A stretch of 64,000 bases of DNA from Epithemia pelagica (lineage: Eukaryota; Bacillariophyta; Bacillariophyceae; Surirellales; Surirellaceae), in the NCBI GenBank assembly GCA_946965045.2, contig OX337239.1:310001-374000 (forward strand). The letters are read 5' to 3'. Made by a program: the position numbers and the translations under genes. Position 1 is the first letter of the stretch. Each line of letters opens with the position of its first letter. A model generated the notes under the pieces. That model saw nothing but the letters and a program-made list of their open reading frames with translations. It made no database searches and was not told the DNA's origin. This document shows, piece by piece, positions 31,493 through 43,154 of this stretch.

Positions 31493-32706
31493 ATATGGAA
31501 ATATTGCGATTTCTTTGTACAAATGACGTTCTCGGAGCGATCGACTGTTGTTTTGATGGGACGTTCTCTTTATCCAACTCTAGAGCCACCGTTAATTCTG
31601 AGTGAAAGCACAGATGTTACATCAACGAATCACATGTGTGCTGGGTGCATTTCGACAAGTGGAGCACGTTTTGAAGCGTAGGACAGCATTTTACGTGGTC
31701 ATTTCCATCTTGGTTTCCTAGCAATTTGGAGGCGAGCAATCCACGATCGTTCTTGATCGAACACATATGCTGTTTTCAAAGGTACATAATTTATATTGGC
31801 TCAACAAGTTTTGCTCAGAAGGAACGTGAACGAGCATGCCTCCAAGAGTACGTTCGTGAGAACGACAGAGGTACTGCACTCTACGCTCGATCCAAAACAA
31901 GCGACATGGAATTTATAGCGTGGCGCTCATATATTATTTGCGACCCGAAGGAATTGTTTTGTGAAAGATCTGTGAAACCCTGATGACAGAGAAGCTCTCT
32001 TGATTGGCGGTAAAACCTCGCACACCTTCTTTGTCCACTGAAGACGACAGAACTTAGTGCTCTTGAGTACCAAGGGTGAAGCATCAATTGTCTTTGATCC
32101 CTCGATTGTTGAATGAGCGACTTTTCCTTGAAATCTTCCTCCCGATTGCCCCAGACAGTTTGCAACCAGCTCGGATCCTTCCACGCTGACCAAAATGATG
32201 GAAAGTGGCCGTCTTTGGTGTTGACAGTCACGAATATTGAATGATGTCATGCGGCATCGCGATCAATGGGTCCATAAAGGATAACACATTCTTCAAGTTC
32301 TCATGATCACGTATGATCAAATAAATGGGACCAGTTGCAAGTTGATTAGTACCAGCGATGAGAATAGCAGCATCCATGTGATCCTCCTCATCGGACTACC
32401 GGTAGACGCTTCTCGGAAGTCGGGTTAATGTCCCTGTTGCAAAAGTTGTCCTATCTATCCAGCAAGATGAGCCACAGAGGAATCATTTTCCATTTATTGC
32501 GTCTTGAAAGAACCTGAAACGACACATGGGTCTCCATACCACATGGTCGATCTATTGTCAGTCGATCGCGACGAGCGACGAGATGGTTTGTCGCGCCTAG
32601 CTCGCTCCTGACGCTGACTACCTCTACTGCTCCCTCTAGTAGTAGCTAGCTAGAGAGTAGAGTACATAGCTCCTCGCTGACCGCTCTCGTCTTTTGGCAG
32701 TTCACC
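31493..32706. other. Kelch-upstream region with decayed duplicate
   Basis: Part of 31900-32110 is distantly similar to the duplicated blocks at 26170-26460 and 36780-37080 (shared words around GACGACAGAAC and CTTGAGTAC). Near 32620-32670 are CTAGTAGTAGCTAGCTAG-type palindromic words before the type II membrane protein gene. No gene was supported. Confidence 0.45.
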
Positions 32707-34497
32707 ATGTCCTCGTCAAACTACGCTTCCGCTTTTGCACCGCCGCTCTTGTATTCCTCGCAATGGCAAGCACTTCGTCAACAGCAGCAACTACAACAAC
32801 AACGACATCGACGACGACACCCCCCAAAAGAACAGCAGAGACCATTGAAGCGGCACATGCATTGGAGCCACAAGTGTTTGATTGGTGGAAGCTTGTTCTA
32901 TCTGCTTCTGATTTGGTATAGCAACACCATTCTTCGACATGAACCAAAACCACAAGAGTCTCCCGAAATGTCGTCTTCTCTTTGGTATTATCGAGATTGG
33001 GATACTTTGACAACTGAAGTCGCTCTTTGGTGGCATTCGTTTGAACATCCGAACCATGACACGTCCAAAAACTACTCGACCGATAACCAGGACAACAACG
33101 AGACTCGAATTCGAAAAATGGTACAACGAGCATTTTGGTTGTACCAACATAAGGATGTACCACGTCAAGAATCCCAAGAATCGTCTGCCCAAAAACGGCA
33201 ACGATTGGAACAAATTTCGTACATTCAACAACACATTTTGTGGTCCGGAAATTCAACCACCCAACAATCAAAATCACTTGAGCCATCTTGTGTCTTGTTG
33301 CTGCATGGTTTGCCACGATCCTTGGAACGTCGTGTCTTGCCAACTTGGTTGCGTTTTGTCTTGATTCCCAATCTGCTGCAGTATCAGTGTCATGTGGTGG
33401 CCTACACAGATGCCAAAACACATGAAGCACCGGGAAGATCGGGATGGGGTGGGCCCTTGGATCCTACCGCTGTATCACGGCTCTTGCCCCTCGCCGTACA
33501 ATTGACATGGCAAGAAATTTGTCGTCATCGAGCCTTGTCGTCTGCAACATCAACAAGCATGCCACAATCAACATCATTGTCCCCACCGTTGGTGGTGGTG
33601 GACCAGTATACCGACGAAGAGGTGCAACAAGCGCATGCGGAATTGTGGCATGACATTCGAACCGTTCGAGATAATTCAACATCATTGTCCCAAACCAACT
33701 ATAAACGATTGCCACCCTTGTGGTATGTTCCACAAGGATTTACACAAACGGCCGCAGACAACATTGTCACCATGTGGCATGCCATTCAAGGCGTCTATGA
33801 ACTGGCCCAAAGAACGGCTCGGAAACACGGCCTTGAGTTTGTTCGAATGGGTGTTTTTCGCGCCGATGTTGTCTATACGACTCCGATTGATATTTTTCGG
33901 TATCCGACAAGTGTCAACCACAAATCGCACTATGCCTGGGATGTGAACAATACCGTGGCAGTCTTGCCCGGCTTTGCCCAAAATCCTGTCAATGATCGTT
34001 TGTTTTACGGACCTACTGATCCAGCTGTCCACGTTTATGCTACACAACGATTTCCGACCATTCGCTCCTTTGTCCTCTCGCGACCTGGACAAGGAGTGGG
34101 CATGCATCCCGAAACCTTTGTCCACGAATCACTCCTTCCCCAAATGACAAACCCGCAACCACAAGAACAACCACATTCAAAACATGCACCCACCAAACCG
34201 ATTCAAGTGGTGACGGATCCCGACCTTTGTTTCGCACGGGTCCGAGCCGATGCTTCGGTCTGGGTCAATGACTGCGATATTCAAGCGCCCACCAATCGGA
34301 CCGGCAGTACTATTGGTCATGTGTTGCAGACACTGCAACAAACCCTCGGGCACGCCTGTGGCATTACCGGGCCGATTGCCCAGTACAAACAAATGAGGGC
34401 ACCCAAATTTGTCGTCCAAGCGCAATGTCGCGATGGGAATAGCATTCCCAACGACACCAACCACACGACCATCCTCACCAAGACCAGAAACCGATAG
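32707..34497 (+). CDS. Type II membrane protein, glycosyltransferase-like, function unproven
   Basis: An intact 596-codon frame from ATG 32707 (context TTCACCATGT). A short basic, Q/R-rich cytoplasmic tail is followed by one hydrophobic anchor at about residues 57-74 (CLIGGSLFYLLLIWYSNTIL) and a long luminal part with several N-x-S/T sites. The luminal part has a beta-strand opening (SCVLLLHGLPRSLERRVLPT). Its most conserved-looking segment is FVRMGVFRADVVYTTPIDIF, followed by VLPGFAQNPVNDRLFYG and SRPGQGVGMHPETFVHES. The layout and the RxD-rich core resemble Golgi glycosyltransferases and plant DUF7796-like proteins, but I cannot name the activity. Cysteines near the end (CFARV, CDIQ, HACGI, QCRDG) could form luminal disulfides. 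Confidence 0.7.
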   Translation: MSSSNYASAFAPPLLYSSQWQALRQQQQLQQQRHRRRHPPKEQQRPLKRHMHWSHKCLIGGSLFYLLLIWYSNTILRHEPKPQESPEMSSSLWYYRDWDTLTTEVALWWHSFEHPNHDTSKNYSTDNQDNNETRIRKMVQRAFWLYQHKDVPRQESQESSAQKRQRLEQISYIQQHILWSGNSTTQQSKSLEPSCVLLLHGLPRSLERRVLPTWLRFVLIPNLLQYQCHVVAYTDAKTHEAPGRSGWGGPLDPTAVSRLLPLAVQLTWQEICRHRALSSATSTSMPQSTSLSPPLVVVDQYTDEEVQQAHAELWHDIRTVRDNSTSLSQTNYKRLPPLWYVPQGFTQTAADNIVTMWHAIQGVYELAQRTARKHGLEFVRMGVFRADVVYTTPIDIFRYPTSVNHKSHYAWDVNNTVAVLPGFAQNPVNDRLFYGPTDPAVHVYATQRFPTIRSFVLSRPGQGVGMHPETFVHESLLPQMTNPQPQEQPHSKHAPTKPIQVVTDPDLCFARVRADASVWVNDCDIQAPTNRTGSTIGHVLQTLQQTLGHACGITGPIAQYKQMRAPKFVVQAQCRDGNSIPNDTNHTTILTKTRNR

Positions 34498-34926
34498 ATG
34501 TTTGACAGCAATCCCAATCACGGACAAACACACAAACAAAAAGGTGAATTTCGGCTTGCCCGAATGAGTAAAACAACAGAAACCACTGTTGCTGCAAAAG
34601 TACCGAGATTGTGTTGCTGTCATTGCGAGGAAAGAGCTCATTGTTAAACGTTTCGTATGGAGACGGCTAGTGTTTAGTTCTATTTCACCCTTCGGGCCTC
34701 CCGGAAAATTCTCGATGCATTACAGAATGAATTGTGAACCAAACATGCAACTTTGATTCGAAGCCATTCTAGAACAAACTAATAACTAATACCATTTCCC
34801 TTCGTTTAACACGAGCGGCCGATACATGGAGAAAATTCTTGACCTCGTTTTGGAATTTCTAACATCGATTGGATTCTTGAGAGCAATGACAGGTTGATAT
34901 ACCTCTAGTCCCCCTTATTGTATCTC
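34498..34926. other. Convergent intergenic spacer
   Basis: Sequence between the 3' ends of the type II protein gene and kelch copy 4. No gene, repeat or RNA was recognised. Confidence 0.5.
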
Positions 34927-36030
34927 TCATAAGGTTGGAACTTTGCCGATATCCAACAAACTAGTAAATAGCCAACTGTTCATGTCCACGAGTGAAATCG
35001 TCTGGCACGAGCTTGTAGCGTCAAAACCTCCTATCACAACGATGCCATTCAATAAGGAAACCATGCTACAACCATGCTCCGACTCTTTCAAGTTGGGAAG
35101 CTGCCAACACATGTGTTTTGTCGCATCTAGAACTTCCACAGTAGCGTTGTTACCAGCCTTCCCTCCTGCAACAACAAGACAGGACCCCACTTGGACAACA
35201 GCAGTATGTAGTGCTGGAAACTTCAGAATTAATTCCTTGTGGATCATCCAGGACTTCGACATTGGGAACACAGATTCTGAACTATTCGCTGTATCGTCCG
35301 ACAAGTCATCAAACTCCAGATATTCGACTGAGCTCAGGGCATCCCAGCTATTGCACCCACCAACAGCATAAATGCGTTGTCGGATCACAGCCATTCCAAA
35401 ATAACTTCGAGGTTTTCCCAACGATGGTCCGGATGTAACGGTACATCCATCTCCACTTGCCGTGTCGAGGATGTCAACTGATGATAAACTATTATTTCCA
35501 CCGCATCCCCATCCCCCTGCCACCACAATAAATCTGTCATGTACAACAGCGGCGGCACACCCCTCTCGTTTTGTAGACAAACGACAGTTCAACATCCTCC
35601 ATCCATTCGCGTTGATGGCGGAAGATGAGGATAAATGCTGAAACAGCTCCCAAACATGGATACGTTCAATCGAATCCAAGCACGATGCGCCGTTGTATCC
35701 ACCAATGGCGTAAACGACGCCATCGCATACAACCGAAACATGAGCATTTCGGCTTTGTTGCATAGGGGGTCCTTGTTGCCACTCCTTGCCATCAACAGGT
35801 AAAAGAATCACCGAGTTTGTGAGCTTGACATTTTCAATGTAGCGTCCTCCTAATACAACGACAACCTCCTCGCTCTTCCTGCTTGGATGACGCACAACAA
35901 TCGATGCATGGTACCTCCGATTTCCTCCTAGCAGTGGAGGCCAAGCAGGTGGCCTCCATTGCGGTTTGGTTTTGTCCTTGTCGTCGGCAAGCACCAGACC
36001 TGAAAGTACGGCTTTTTCGATGATCTTCAT
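34927..36030 (-). CDS. Kelch-repeat protein, copy 4
   Basis: An intact 367-residue frame from ATG 36030 (MKIIEKAVLSGLVLADD). It has six GG blades (VVVLGG, GVVYAIGG, RFIVVAGG, RIYAVGG, SCLVVAGG, GIVVIGG). It shares the 155-bp identical tract with copy 3 (35536-35690) and the flanking block 36031-37430 with copy 2's upstream region, so it looks like a product of at least two duplication or conversion events. It ends LLDIGKVPTL. Confidence 0.85.
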   Translation of the reverse strand: MKIIEKAVLSGLVLADDKDKTKPQWRPPAWPPLLGGNRRYHASIVVRHPSRKSEEVVVVLGGRYIENVKLTNSVILLPVDGKEWQQGPPMQQSRNAHVSVVCDGVVYAIGGYNGASCLDSIERIHVWELFQHLSSSSAINANGWRMLNCRLSTKREGCAAAVVHDRFIVVAGGWGCGGNNSLSSVDILDTASGDGCTVTSGPSLGKPRSYFGMAVIRQRIYAVGGCNSWDALSSVEYLEFDDLSDDTANSSESVFPMSKSWMIHKELILKFPALHTAVVQVGSCLVVAGGKAGNNATVEVLDATKHMCWQLPNLKESEHGCSMVSLLNGIVVIGGFDATSSCQTISLVDMNSWLFTSLLDIGKVPTL

Positions 36031-37430
36031 TGGAGATATTTGAGTTTCTTGACGAATCAGACGATCGCAGTTTTTGTGGCATGGGAGTTACTTCAGTCTG
36101 GAACGAAACCAAGCACAAATCTCACGCCAACGAATCACATTCATTTCGTCGGTTGGAGCGTGGTTTCCTTCAGACGGGGGCGTTCCTGTGTAGAGAAGAT
36201 CATTGACGAATATCGTGTTCCCAGCCTTGTTTCGTTTTCGATCACACATCACAAAGCTGTGGAGAGACTCGAGAGGCTACTGGAGATGGCATTGAAAGAT
36301 CCACGCTCTCGCTCTTTATTCGCCATCTCAGCGTGCGATGCGCAAACGTTTGCGGTTCGTTGAACGTGAACGAGCAGTTCGCGAGAGAACAAAAGAGGTG
36401 CTGAACGGGAGGCTTGATCCAAAATAAGCGAAATGTACTTTGGTGTGGAACTGACAAATAGGCATCTGCTCGTTCTTGCCGAGGGAAGGAACCATTCGTG
36501 GACCATCGGTGGTCCACCGCACACATGTGGTCCTCGTTTCGGCCTCTTTTGCTCGCTCTTTTGGTAGAACTCTTGTCTATGCAGTGGAGTGGGAATCAGG
36601 GACTAGTTCCAGAACAAAAACGAGTCCAGTCCGCAGTGCAATGTCTCAGTTGTGTCCGCACACAAGGACCCATTGGAGCATCTCATTGTAGAGATTTTGA
36701 GAGTCCATTTCTTGTCTGGCTTCTGCTTGCTTTGAGTGGAACCTTTTGCTCTTTTTGATAGGACTCTAATTTTGAGCGCTCGCTTGTCCGTTGATTTGCG
36801 CTGTCCAGGCTCTCATTTGTTTTCAAAATACCTAATCATGCTTGTTTGAAACTCTGGATTCAAAAGGTGGAGCATTGCTATTGCTTCTCTGGTCTTGGCG
36901 GTCGTTGCCAGAGGACCTTTCGACCGTTGTCCACAACCTTGAGTATTCTTTGTCTCTTTTGCTTTGTCAACAACAAGAGTCCAACCTCGGCTCATTAATT
37001 CATCGTAATCAGTTGAAGCGTGTCCTTGTGCTCTTGAGATCCAACTCTATCAAGCAACCATTGTCGTGCAACACTTGATTCACTCATACCATTATTGGCA
37101 GGTGTAGTGGCAAGTCTACTGACCCTGGAACGAACGCTTCTTTCTTGGAAATGGACCACCCTCATTCCGCCAGACCGAGTGGCGCCAGTACTGGGGCATG
37201 ATTCCACTGTGGTGGAAATCAGTGGGCGCCGTCATGGCCGTTGCATGGTCGAAATCGATGGATCAACACGCAAAACCAAAGGTTGTATCAATCCTTTTTT
37301 GTTCCGAATGATGGAAGGGCGTGCGCCTAAAATACGCCGGTCGAACTGGTTCGGCCGGCGTAATGATTCAAAGTCGGACGAGCGTTGGATGCCGTCGGGC
37401 GGTGCCATTTCCCCGACAAACAACTCGCAA
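36031..37430. repeat. Duplicated kelch-upstream block, copy C
   Basis: Homologous over about 650 bp to 26170-26790. On the minus strand 37207-36995 a short frame (SGGMRVVHFQERSVRSRVSR) corresponds to the one at 26446-26631 with amino-acid-conservative changes, and WTLVVDKAKETK (about 36950) matches WTLVADNARETK (about 26320). This suggests an eroded coding exon on the minus strand, but no complete frame survives. Confidence 0.6.
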
Positions 37431-37665
37431 CAACAAAAAAATCAAACTACCTCCACCCAACGACGACGTGCACAACAACGTCGCAGCATCAAACTTTAAC
37501 GGGGAGACTGCTAGTGTACTTTGATTTTATCATCCGTTCAAGGATATTCCTACAAGATTCTACTCGATTGCGACCCGTCGGTGTGCTTTACACAAGTCTC
37601 GCTCTCTGTGGTTCTCATTTGCTTGGAATGGACCGACGGGATTTTCGTCCTGCAATGGCGCAACG

Positions 37666-39341
37666 TTACTTCTTGTTGCCAAAGACCAAGCATTCAAAGC
37701 GCTTCATACGCTGTTCCAGCTGAGCACACTTGTGGACCAACGAAGACGAAGTCTCCTGGCGTTCCTTCCAGACTTCCAGATCCTGAACACGGAGAGTCAA
37801 CGGGCGGACTGAATCCTCGGCACTTGTTCCTTCCGTGTCGCCACGTTCCGCTTCCTTGTTGATTGGTTCCTCGTGATTGTTGCGACACCTGGATGGCTGT
37901 GGCATCCTCGTCGTTTGTGTCTTGTGGGGACCGTTCCCGCTTGTCACGGGTGACCAGGTCTGTCGAACCGACATTCACGTCACCCACCGCAGCAAATTCC
38001 GAGACGGGGGCACGAAACTGGTCGTCCGTCTCCAACAAAGAATACATCAGTGGCAACAAGGCTTGTGCCTGGTCACGGTCCTTCAACAGTGAGGCAATGC
38101 TAATTTGGGCAAGATTGGCGCGATGAACCGTAGTGTGAAGGTTCATGATTTCGGCCGACAGTTCTGCGTGACTCGAATACATGGTCTATCACACACAATG
38201 GAGTGGTCACAACCACAATCAAACACGACGAAATTGTGTGAATTCACCAACATGAAAAAGAAACTCCAGCACAGCATTGACAAAAGAATCGCGGCAAGAG
38301 ACATACCTTGAGCTGTTCTTTCTTGCCAACGAGAGGAATGATCTTACACTGTTCGAATTCGTCGCCACCTGTCACGAGGATACCCTTGGGCGTGGCAATC
38401 GTGGCGCAATCACATCGGCGAATCGTGTGGTTGGACATTTCCCAAACAATGTCCCGAGCTGTATCTAGAACTTCCACCGAGCTCACCGGGTTTTCTCCTG
38501 TAGAACCTCCAGCTACAACGAGACACTGCCCAACTTGCACAACGGCATGATTGCTTCTTGGAACACTGAGCTGGAGGTTGCCTTCATACTGCCAAAGCTC
38601 ATCGTCTGATAATCCTTCCACGTCCCTTCCCCCCAGGTCTAAATACTCCACCGACCGTAGTGCTGTCCCGCAGTCAAGTCCCCCCACCACATAGATTCGA
38701 TCACCAACGACAGCCATTCCTGAATATTGCCGAGGATTTCGTAGGCGAGGTCCCATCCAAACAGGTTGAGAGCCATCCATTGCCGTGTCCACAATATCAA
38801 TGGATCGGCATCTCCACCCACCAACGACGACAATAAAGCGATCTTGCAGGACTGCCGCGGTGCATCCAATTCGTTTAGTGGACAAGCGACACTTCAATTT
38901 CGTCCAACAAATGTCGTGGTTGATGCTTGTCGTTGATGTTGGATACAACAAGTTCTCAATGGGGATGCGCTCCATACTGTCCAAGCCTGACGTCTCATCA
39001 TGTCCTCCGATCACATACACGTGCCCTTTGCAAACAACGGCGGCATGACCGAATCGTTTATCATTCATGCTGGGCCCTTCCACCCATTGGTTTTCTTCTC
39101 CTTGTACTTTCAGAAGAATGACGGAGCTGGTCTCGCCTTCATTTTGTTTCTTTCCTCCCAAGACTGCAATGGTATGCGATTGGATCTTCTCGTCGCTGTC
39201 GTCTTGGACGTCTTCATGATCAATGCCAACCGACGCGTGAAAACAACGCCATCCACCCAACAAGGGAGGCCACTTGTTGGAGTCCGATACGTTTCCGCAC
39301 TCAAGAACTCCAAGTCCAGACAAGAGCGCTTGTTTCTCCAT
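37666..39341 (-). CDS. Divergent kelch protein, copy 5, spliced to a coiled-coil C-terminus; exon 2 frameshifted
   Basis: The family start MEKQALLSGL (ATG 39341) opens a 345-codon exon with six blades (IAVLGG, GHVYVIGG, RFIVVVGG, RIYVVGG, QCLVVAGG, GILVTGG). At 38306 GTATGT begins a 121-nt intron ending GATAG at 38186. Exon 2 continues in frame with TMYSSHAELSAEIMNLHTTV and a helical region. Near 37880 the better coding sequence moves to another frame (LTLRVQDLEVWKERQETSSS, KCAQLEQRMKRFECLVFGNK) and stops at 37666, so one base seems lost or gained. Unlike its four paralogs this copy has a helical tail that could oligomerise. An unshifted read would end at 37694. Confidence 0.7.
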
Positions 39342-39843
39342 TTTTCGTTTGTATGATGGTAATAAGTGAAACAAAGTCTGTTTAGAATGTGAGAACGTCG
39401 ACACTTTCCGTTTTGACCCTGCTGCTTCTCCTCCTCATCCCATGGACCAGCCGATTCCTTCTTATTGCTATGGTTTCTGTCGTTTCTTTTCATCGACGTG
39501 TGATATTTTAATGTCCAAATCCATCAGAATCATGGGTCCTTCATGTCGAAATTTGTCAAAATGGATGCAGCCGACCCGCCCGGCGCGATGTTTCGCGACC
39601 AAAATCTACCCAATCTACGCATCGAGATCTCGTCGTCGTAGCATAGAGTATATAGGTATCGATCGAAGCATATCTGTTCGGTCAATCGGTCTCGCTGAAC
39701 TCTCTCTGCTGGACCTTATCTCTAGAGAACTGCCTAGTCGTGTAGATTCTGGCAGATGGTACATGCATATTGACTGTGGTTCTAAGACGAGCGATCAAAT
39801 GGGGCTCTTTTCATAGCATCCCAGCAAGAGTTTCTTGAACCTA
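39342..39843. other. Intergenic, between kelch copy 5 and ABC gene
   Basis: Promoter side of kelch copy 5 and 3' side of the ABC transporter gene. A GATCGAAGCATATC-like motif and short palindromes around 39655 are present, but nothing is assignable. Confidence 0.4.
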
Positions 39844-42572
39844 TCATAGAAAAGGACTCGGAATCGAGGAAACGACCGACTGTGTGGGCTTGTTTTCAAT
39901 GTCAGACCATTCGTATCCACCACCCCCACGTTCATGGTCCTCCTGTGGACTACTACTACTGCTGCTGCTACCCAGCAATCTCAGTCGTTTGTCGTGGAAG
40001 GCCAACAAGCTCGGCCGGTGGCCAACACTGACGTAGGTCAAACCCGATGAAGATAAGACAGCTCCTCCTCCAGTGGCTTTGGTTTCTTCCGTCTTTTTGA
40101 GCTCTTTTCGGGCCATGTTTTGTAACAACTGGTACATTCGAGCTTCCGAAACCATATCCAAGGCCGAAGTGGCTTCATCTGCAAAAGAAGAATGTTGGGA
40201 AACAAACGAGAACCCATGAGGTCATTTCCATCTCGCCACATTGACGGATCGACCAAAAGACAACCACAAATGATGTTCTACGGCGCAACATATGACTCAC
40301 CTAAAATGACCAATCGCGGTTCGTGGACGAGCAAACGCCCAAATGCCAGCCGTTGTTGTTCTCCAAGGGAGAGTACATTGGTCCAATCCTGTACCGAATA
40401 CAAACCAGCCGTGGCATTGCCATTTCCCGCACGTTGGGCGACGTGGAACAAATCGACCTTTTCCAGAATTTCCAATAGTCGTTCATCACTGGTATCCATC
40501 GCTGAGGCGTCCAAATTGTCCTCCAAAGCATTGTCGTCACCATTTTGTGACTCGAACGATGATGCCATGGACTCATCGGGTTCCGCTGCAGACACATCCA
40601 ATGGCTGTTCTCGCCGTCGAGGATACAAGAGCTGTTCTTTGAGTGAGCCTCCCAGCGTACAATAGGGCCGTTGTGGCAAAAAGTAAATGTCGTCGGATGG
40701 CCGAGCAATGGTTCCTTGTCCGCTGGTCCACAATCCAGCCAGAGCACGAAGCATGCTGGATTTTCCAGCTCCGGAGGGCCCGACAATCAACAAATGTTCC
40801 CCCTCGGAAACATGAAAGGATAAGTCCCGTACCAGGACACGATACCGATCCGGCGTATACAAGGTCAAATTGTGTACGGACAAGATCGTACTTGCAGTCT
40901 GTGACGATACTGTGCCCTGGGGCATGAAAGAGGATCCCAGAGGAATGGACTCGAATTGAATCACGTCTTGTCGGGGATCCTGTTTCAAGTTGGCCGTAGT
41001 ATCAGTGGACGCAGTGGAGTTCATGGACATCTCGGGGAGTTTTAATAAGCCAGTTGTTGTAGTCGATGGAACAGTATCGTCGGATGCATCTCCATTCACT
41101 GGTTTCTGGAGACTATCCGCAGCAGGTTGTTCCCAACGCAGCGACGTGGTGGTAGCCTGCTCATGTTGTTGTTGCATCGCTTGATAAAAGGAGCTTAGTC
41201 GCTCCAGTCCAGCTGAGAAACTGCTGAGACGTTCAAATTGATTAATGAGCAAGCTCAAATCATTTAAAATATGATTGAACGCACCCGCCGCCTGACTAAT
41301 GACACCCAACGCGACTGCTCCCGAGAAGTATTGAGGAGCCACCACGACAATGGGTAAGATTTGGACCAAATAGCGATAGGCATTGACAAAGTATTCCAAA
41401 TTCCGTTGTTGAATGTTAATATCTCGTCGATTCGAAATGACAGAGGACAATTGCGTTTGAACTGCTGCTCCCTCCAGTCCTTCTCCTTGATAAAAGGCAA
41501 TAGATTCCGCATTGTCACGCCATCGGACCAACAAGTATCGCAAATCGGCTTCTCGTTGCAACTGCCATAAATTCAACCCCACGAGGGATTGTCCGAGATA
41601 GGTTGTGACTGTCGTCCCAATCGAAGCATACAAAATCACGGCAACCAACAGTTGCGGGTAGATATTGTACAAAATGACCGAAAAGGCCACCAAGTCAATC
41701 ACACTGGTCAATACTGTCACGGTCAGCTGCAGCGAGTATCCCGTAAAGGTATTGACATCTTCGGCAATTCGCTGATCGGGATTGTCAATGATACCCACAC
41801 CATCTGGTGAAAGAGAAGTTGCCTCTTCGGACCCATTGGTCTGTTGCCAGTCACCATTGTTGTTGCTCGTTGCAGTGGTGCTTGTCGTCGTCGTTCCACC
41901 ACTCCTCTTTTGTTCTTCGAGTTGGTAATAGACTCGATTTTGTGTATAGAGCGTCACGGTGCGGGTGGTCATCCATTGCCTCCAATGCACGGCCAATTGT
42001 TCTCGTTGATACTTGTAGTACGTCACGACGGGTGCCCCCACCACCAAGGCGGCCACAAATTTTTGCAAGACATTGTAAAACTCGGTAACATCCCGAGCGG
42101 ACAGGGCATTCCAAAAATCCTTGCTCAAAAAGGAAAAGACGACGGAAACACCCGAATTCAAAAAGGTCAATCCCAAAACACCTACTAACAACCAACGACC
42201 CTCCTTGGATTCTTGATAATAGGGCAGCGACAGTTGTCGAAAGACTCCCACTTGTTCGCGAATCCAATTCCAATCCAAGGATGAAGAAGGAGTAGTAGTT
42301 TCTGGTGCCTCTTTGTTGTTGTTATCCTCATTCGTGGACTGGTTCGAATTGGAACACATTTCATGTGTCGATGATGGTTTTCTCCTACAAAAATCAACCC
42401 CTCGTGTGATCCCTAGACCCTGTCGACGAGGCTGTACGGTTGAAAATCCCTCTACAAACAACAGGGACATGGCTCCATCATGGTGGCTGTTCGGGCTTTG
42501 ATTGCAACCGATGCTGGACCAAAGAAACGGTATGAGAACCGCAGCAAGGATAAGATTCCTTTTTGTCGTCAT
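39844..42572 (-). CDS. ABC half transporter, ABCD/SbmA-YddA type, spliced
   Basis: Exon 1 (42572-40301) and exon 2 (40178-39844) join across a 122-nt GTGAGT...TTTTGCAG intron, giving 868 residues. The junction completes Walker B (LVIL-D-EATSALD). N-terminal to the core is a hydrophobic leader (LILAAVLIPFLWSSIGC) and a basic stretch (FSTVQPRRQGLGITRG), possibly organelle targeting. An ABC_membrane_2-type TM domain follows (FWNALSARDVTEFYNVLQKF; the EAA-like NPDQRIAEDVNTFTGYSLQL). The nucleotide-binding domain has Walker A GPSGAGKSS (about 598-606), signature LSLGEQQR (about 735-742) and H-loop SVGHR. An acidic insertion separates Walker A and the signature. As a half transporter it should act as a dimer. 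Relatives move peptides, acyl-CoA or vitamins; the substrate here is unknown. Confidence 0.88.
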
Positions 42573-42800
42573 TTTCTGGATCCACTGATCTGGAGTAGAG
42601 CTTGTCGATGTAGGTGTTGGTTTTCTCGGTTTTGGTTTTCTCTGGATCTTTGACTTGGACCATTGTGATCGTTGTGCGGCGATGACGAATCCGAGAAACT
42701 GGACGTGTGACGTGTCACACGCGATCAGTGGTCGCTATTACAAAGAAACAAATCACGATTCAAACTCGGCTACCCCCTAATAGATCTGGCTAGCACCTCC

Positions 42801-42854
42801 TACTCCTAACTCTTAGGAGTAACTCCTACTCCTACTCTAGCTAGGAGTAGGAGT
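42801..42854. repeat. Two adjacent perfect hairpins of TACTCC/GGAGTA words
   Basis: Arms TACTCCTAA (42801-42809) and TTAGGAGTA (42813-42821) enclose CTC. Immediately after, ACTCCTACTCCTA (42822-42834) pairs with TAGGAGTAGGAGT (42842-42854) around a seven-base loop. The same word recurs as palindromes at 21611-21626 and about 53290-53309. Confidence 0.8.
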
Positions 42855-43116
42855 AACATTATCATGCATCTTACTCCTACTGTGCGATTATTTCGCCTTC
42901 CGATAGTGCTGGTTGTGGTTTGGTTCTGTCTCAGTCCACTTCCACTTCCGAATATTGTTTTTTCATGAGTCGTTTTTTGTGGCGTGCATCGCTCAAATAC
43001 GGTAGTCTTATACTCTTAGATCTTAGAATCATCGCCCAACTTTTGTCCTACCTTCAGATTTCAGATCTACTGACGTAGGAGTACTGGGTCCTTTCTCTTC
43101 TGCACCACAGTCCACA

Positions 43117-43154
43117 GTGCTCCGTGCTCCGTGCTCCGTCGTGCTCCGTGCTCC
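43117..43154. repeat. GTGCTCC tandem repeat
   Basis: Five copies of GTGCTCC, one spaced by an extra GTC, upstream of the TPR gene. Confidence 0.8.
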
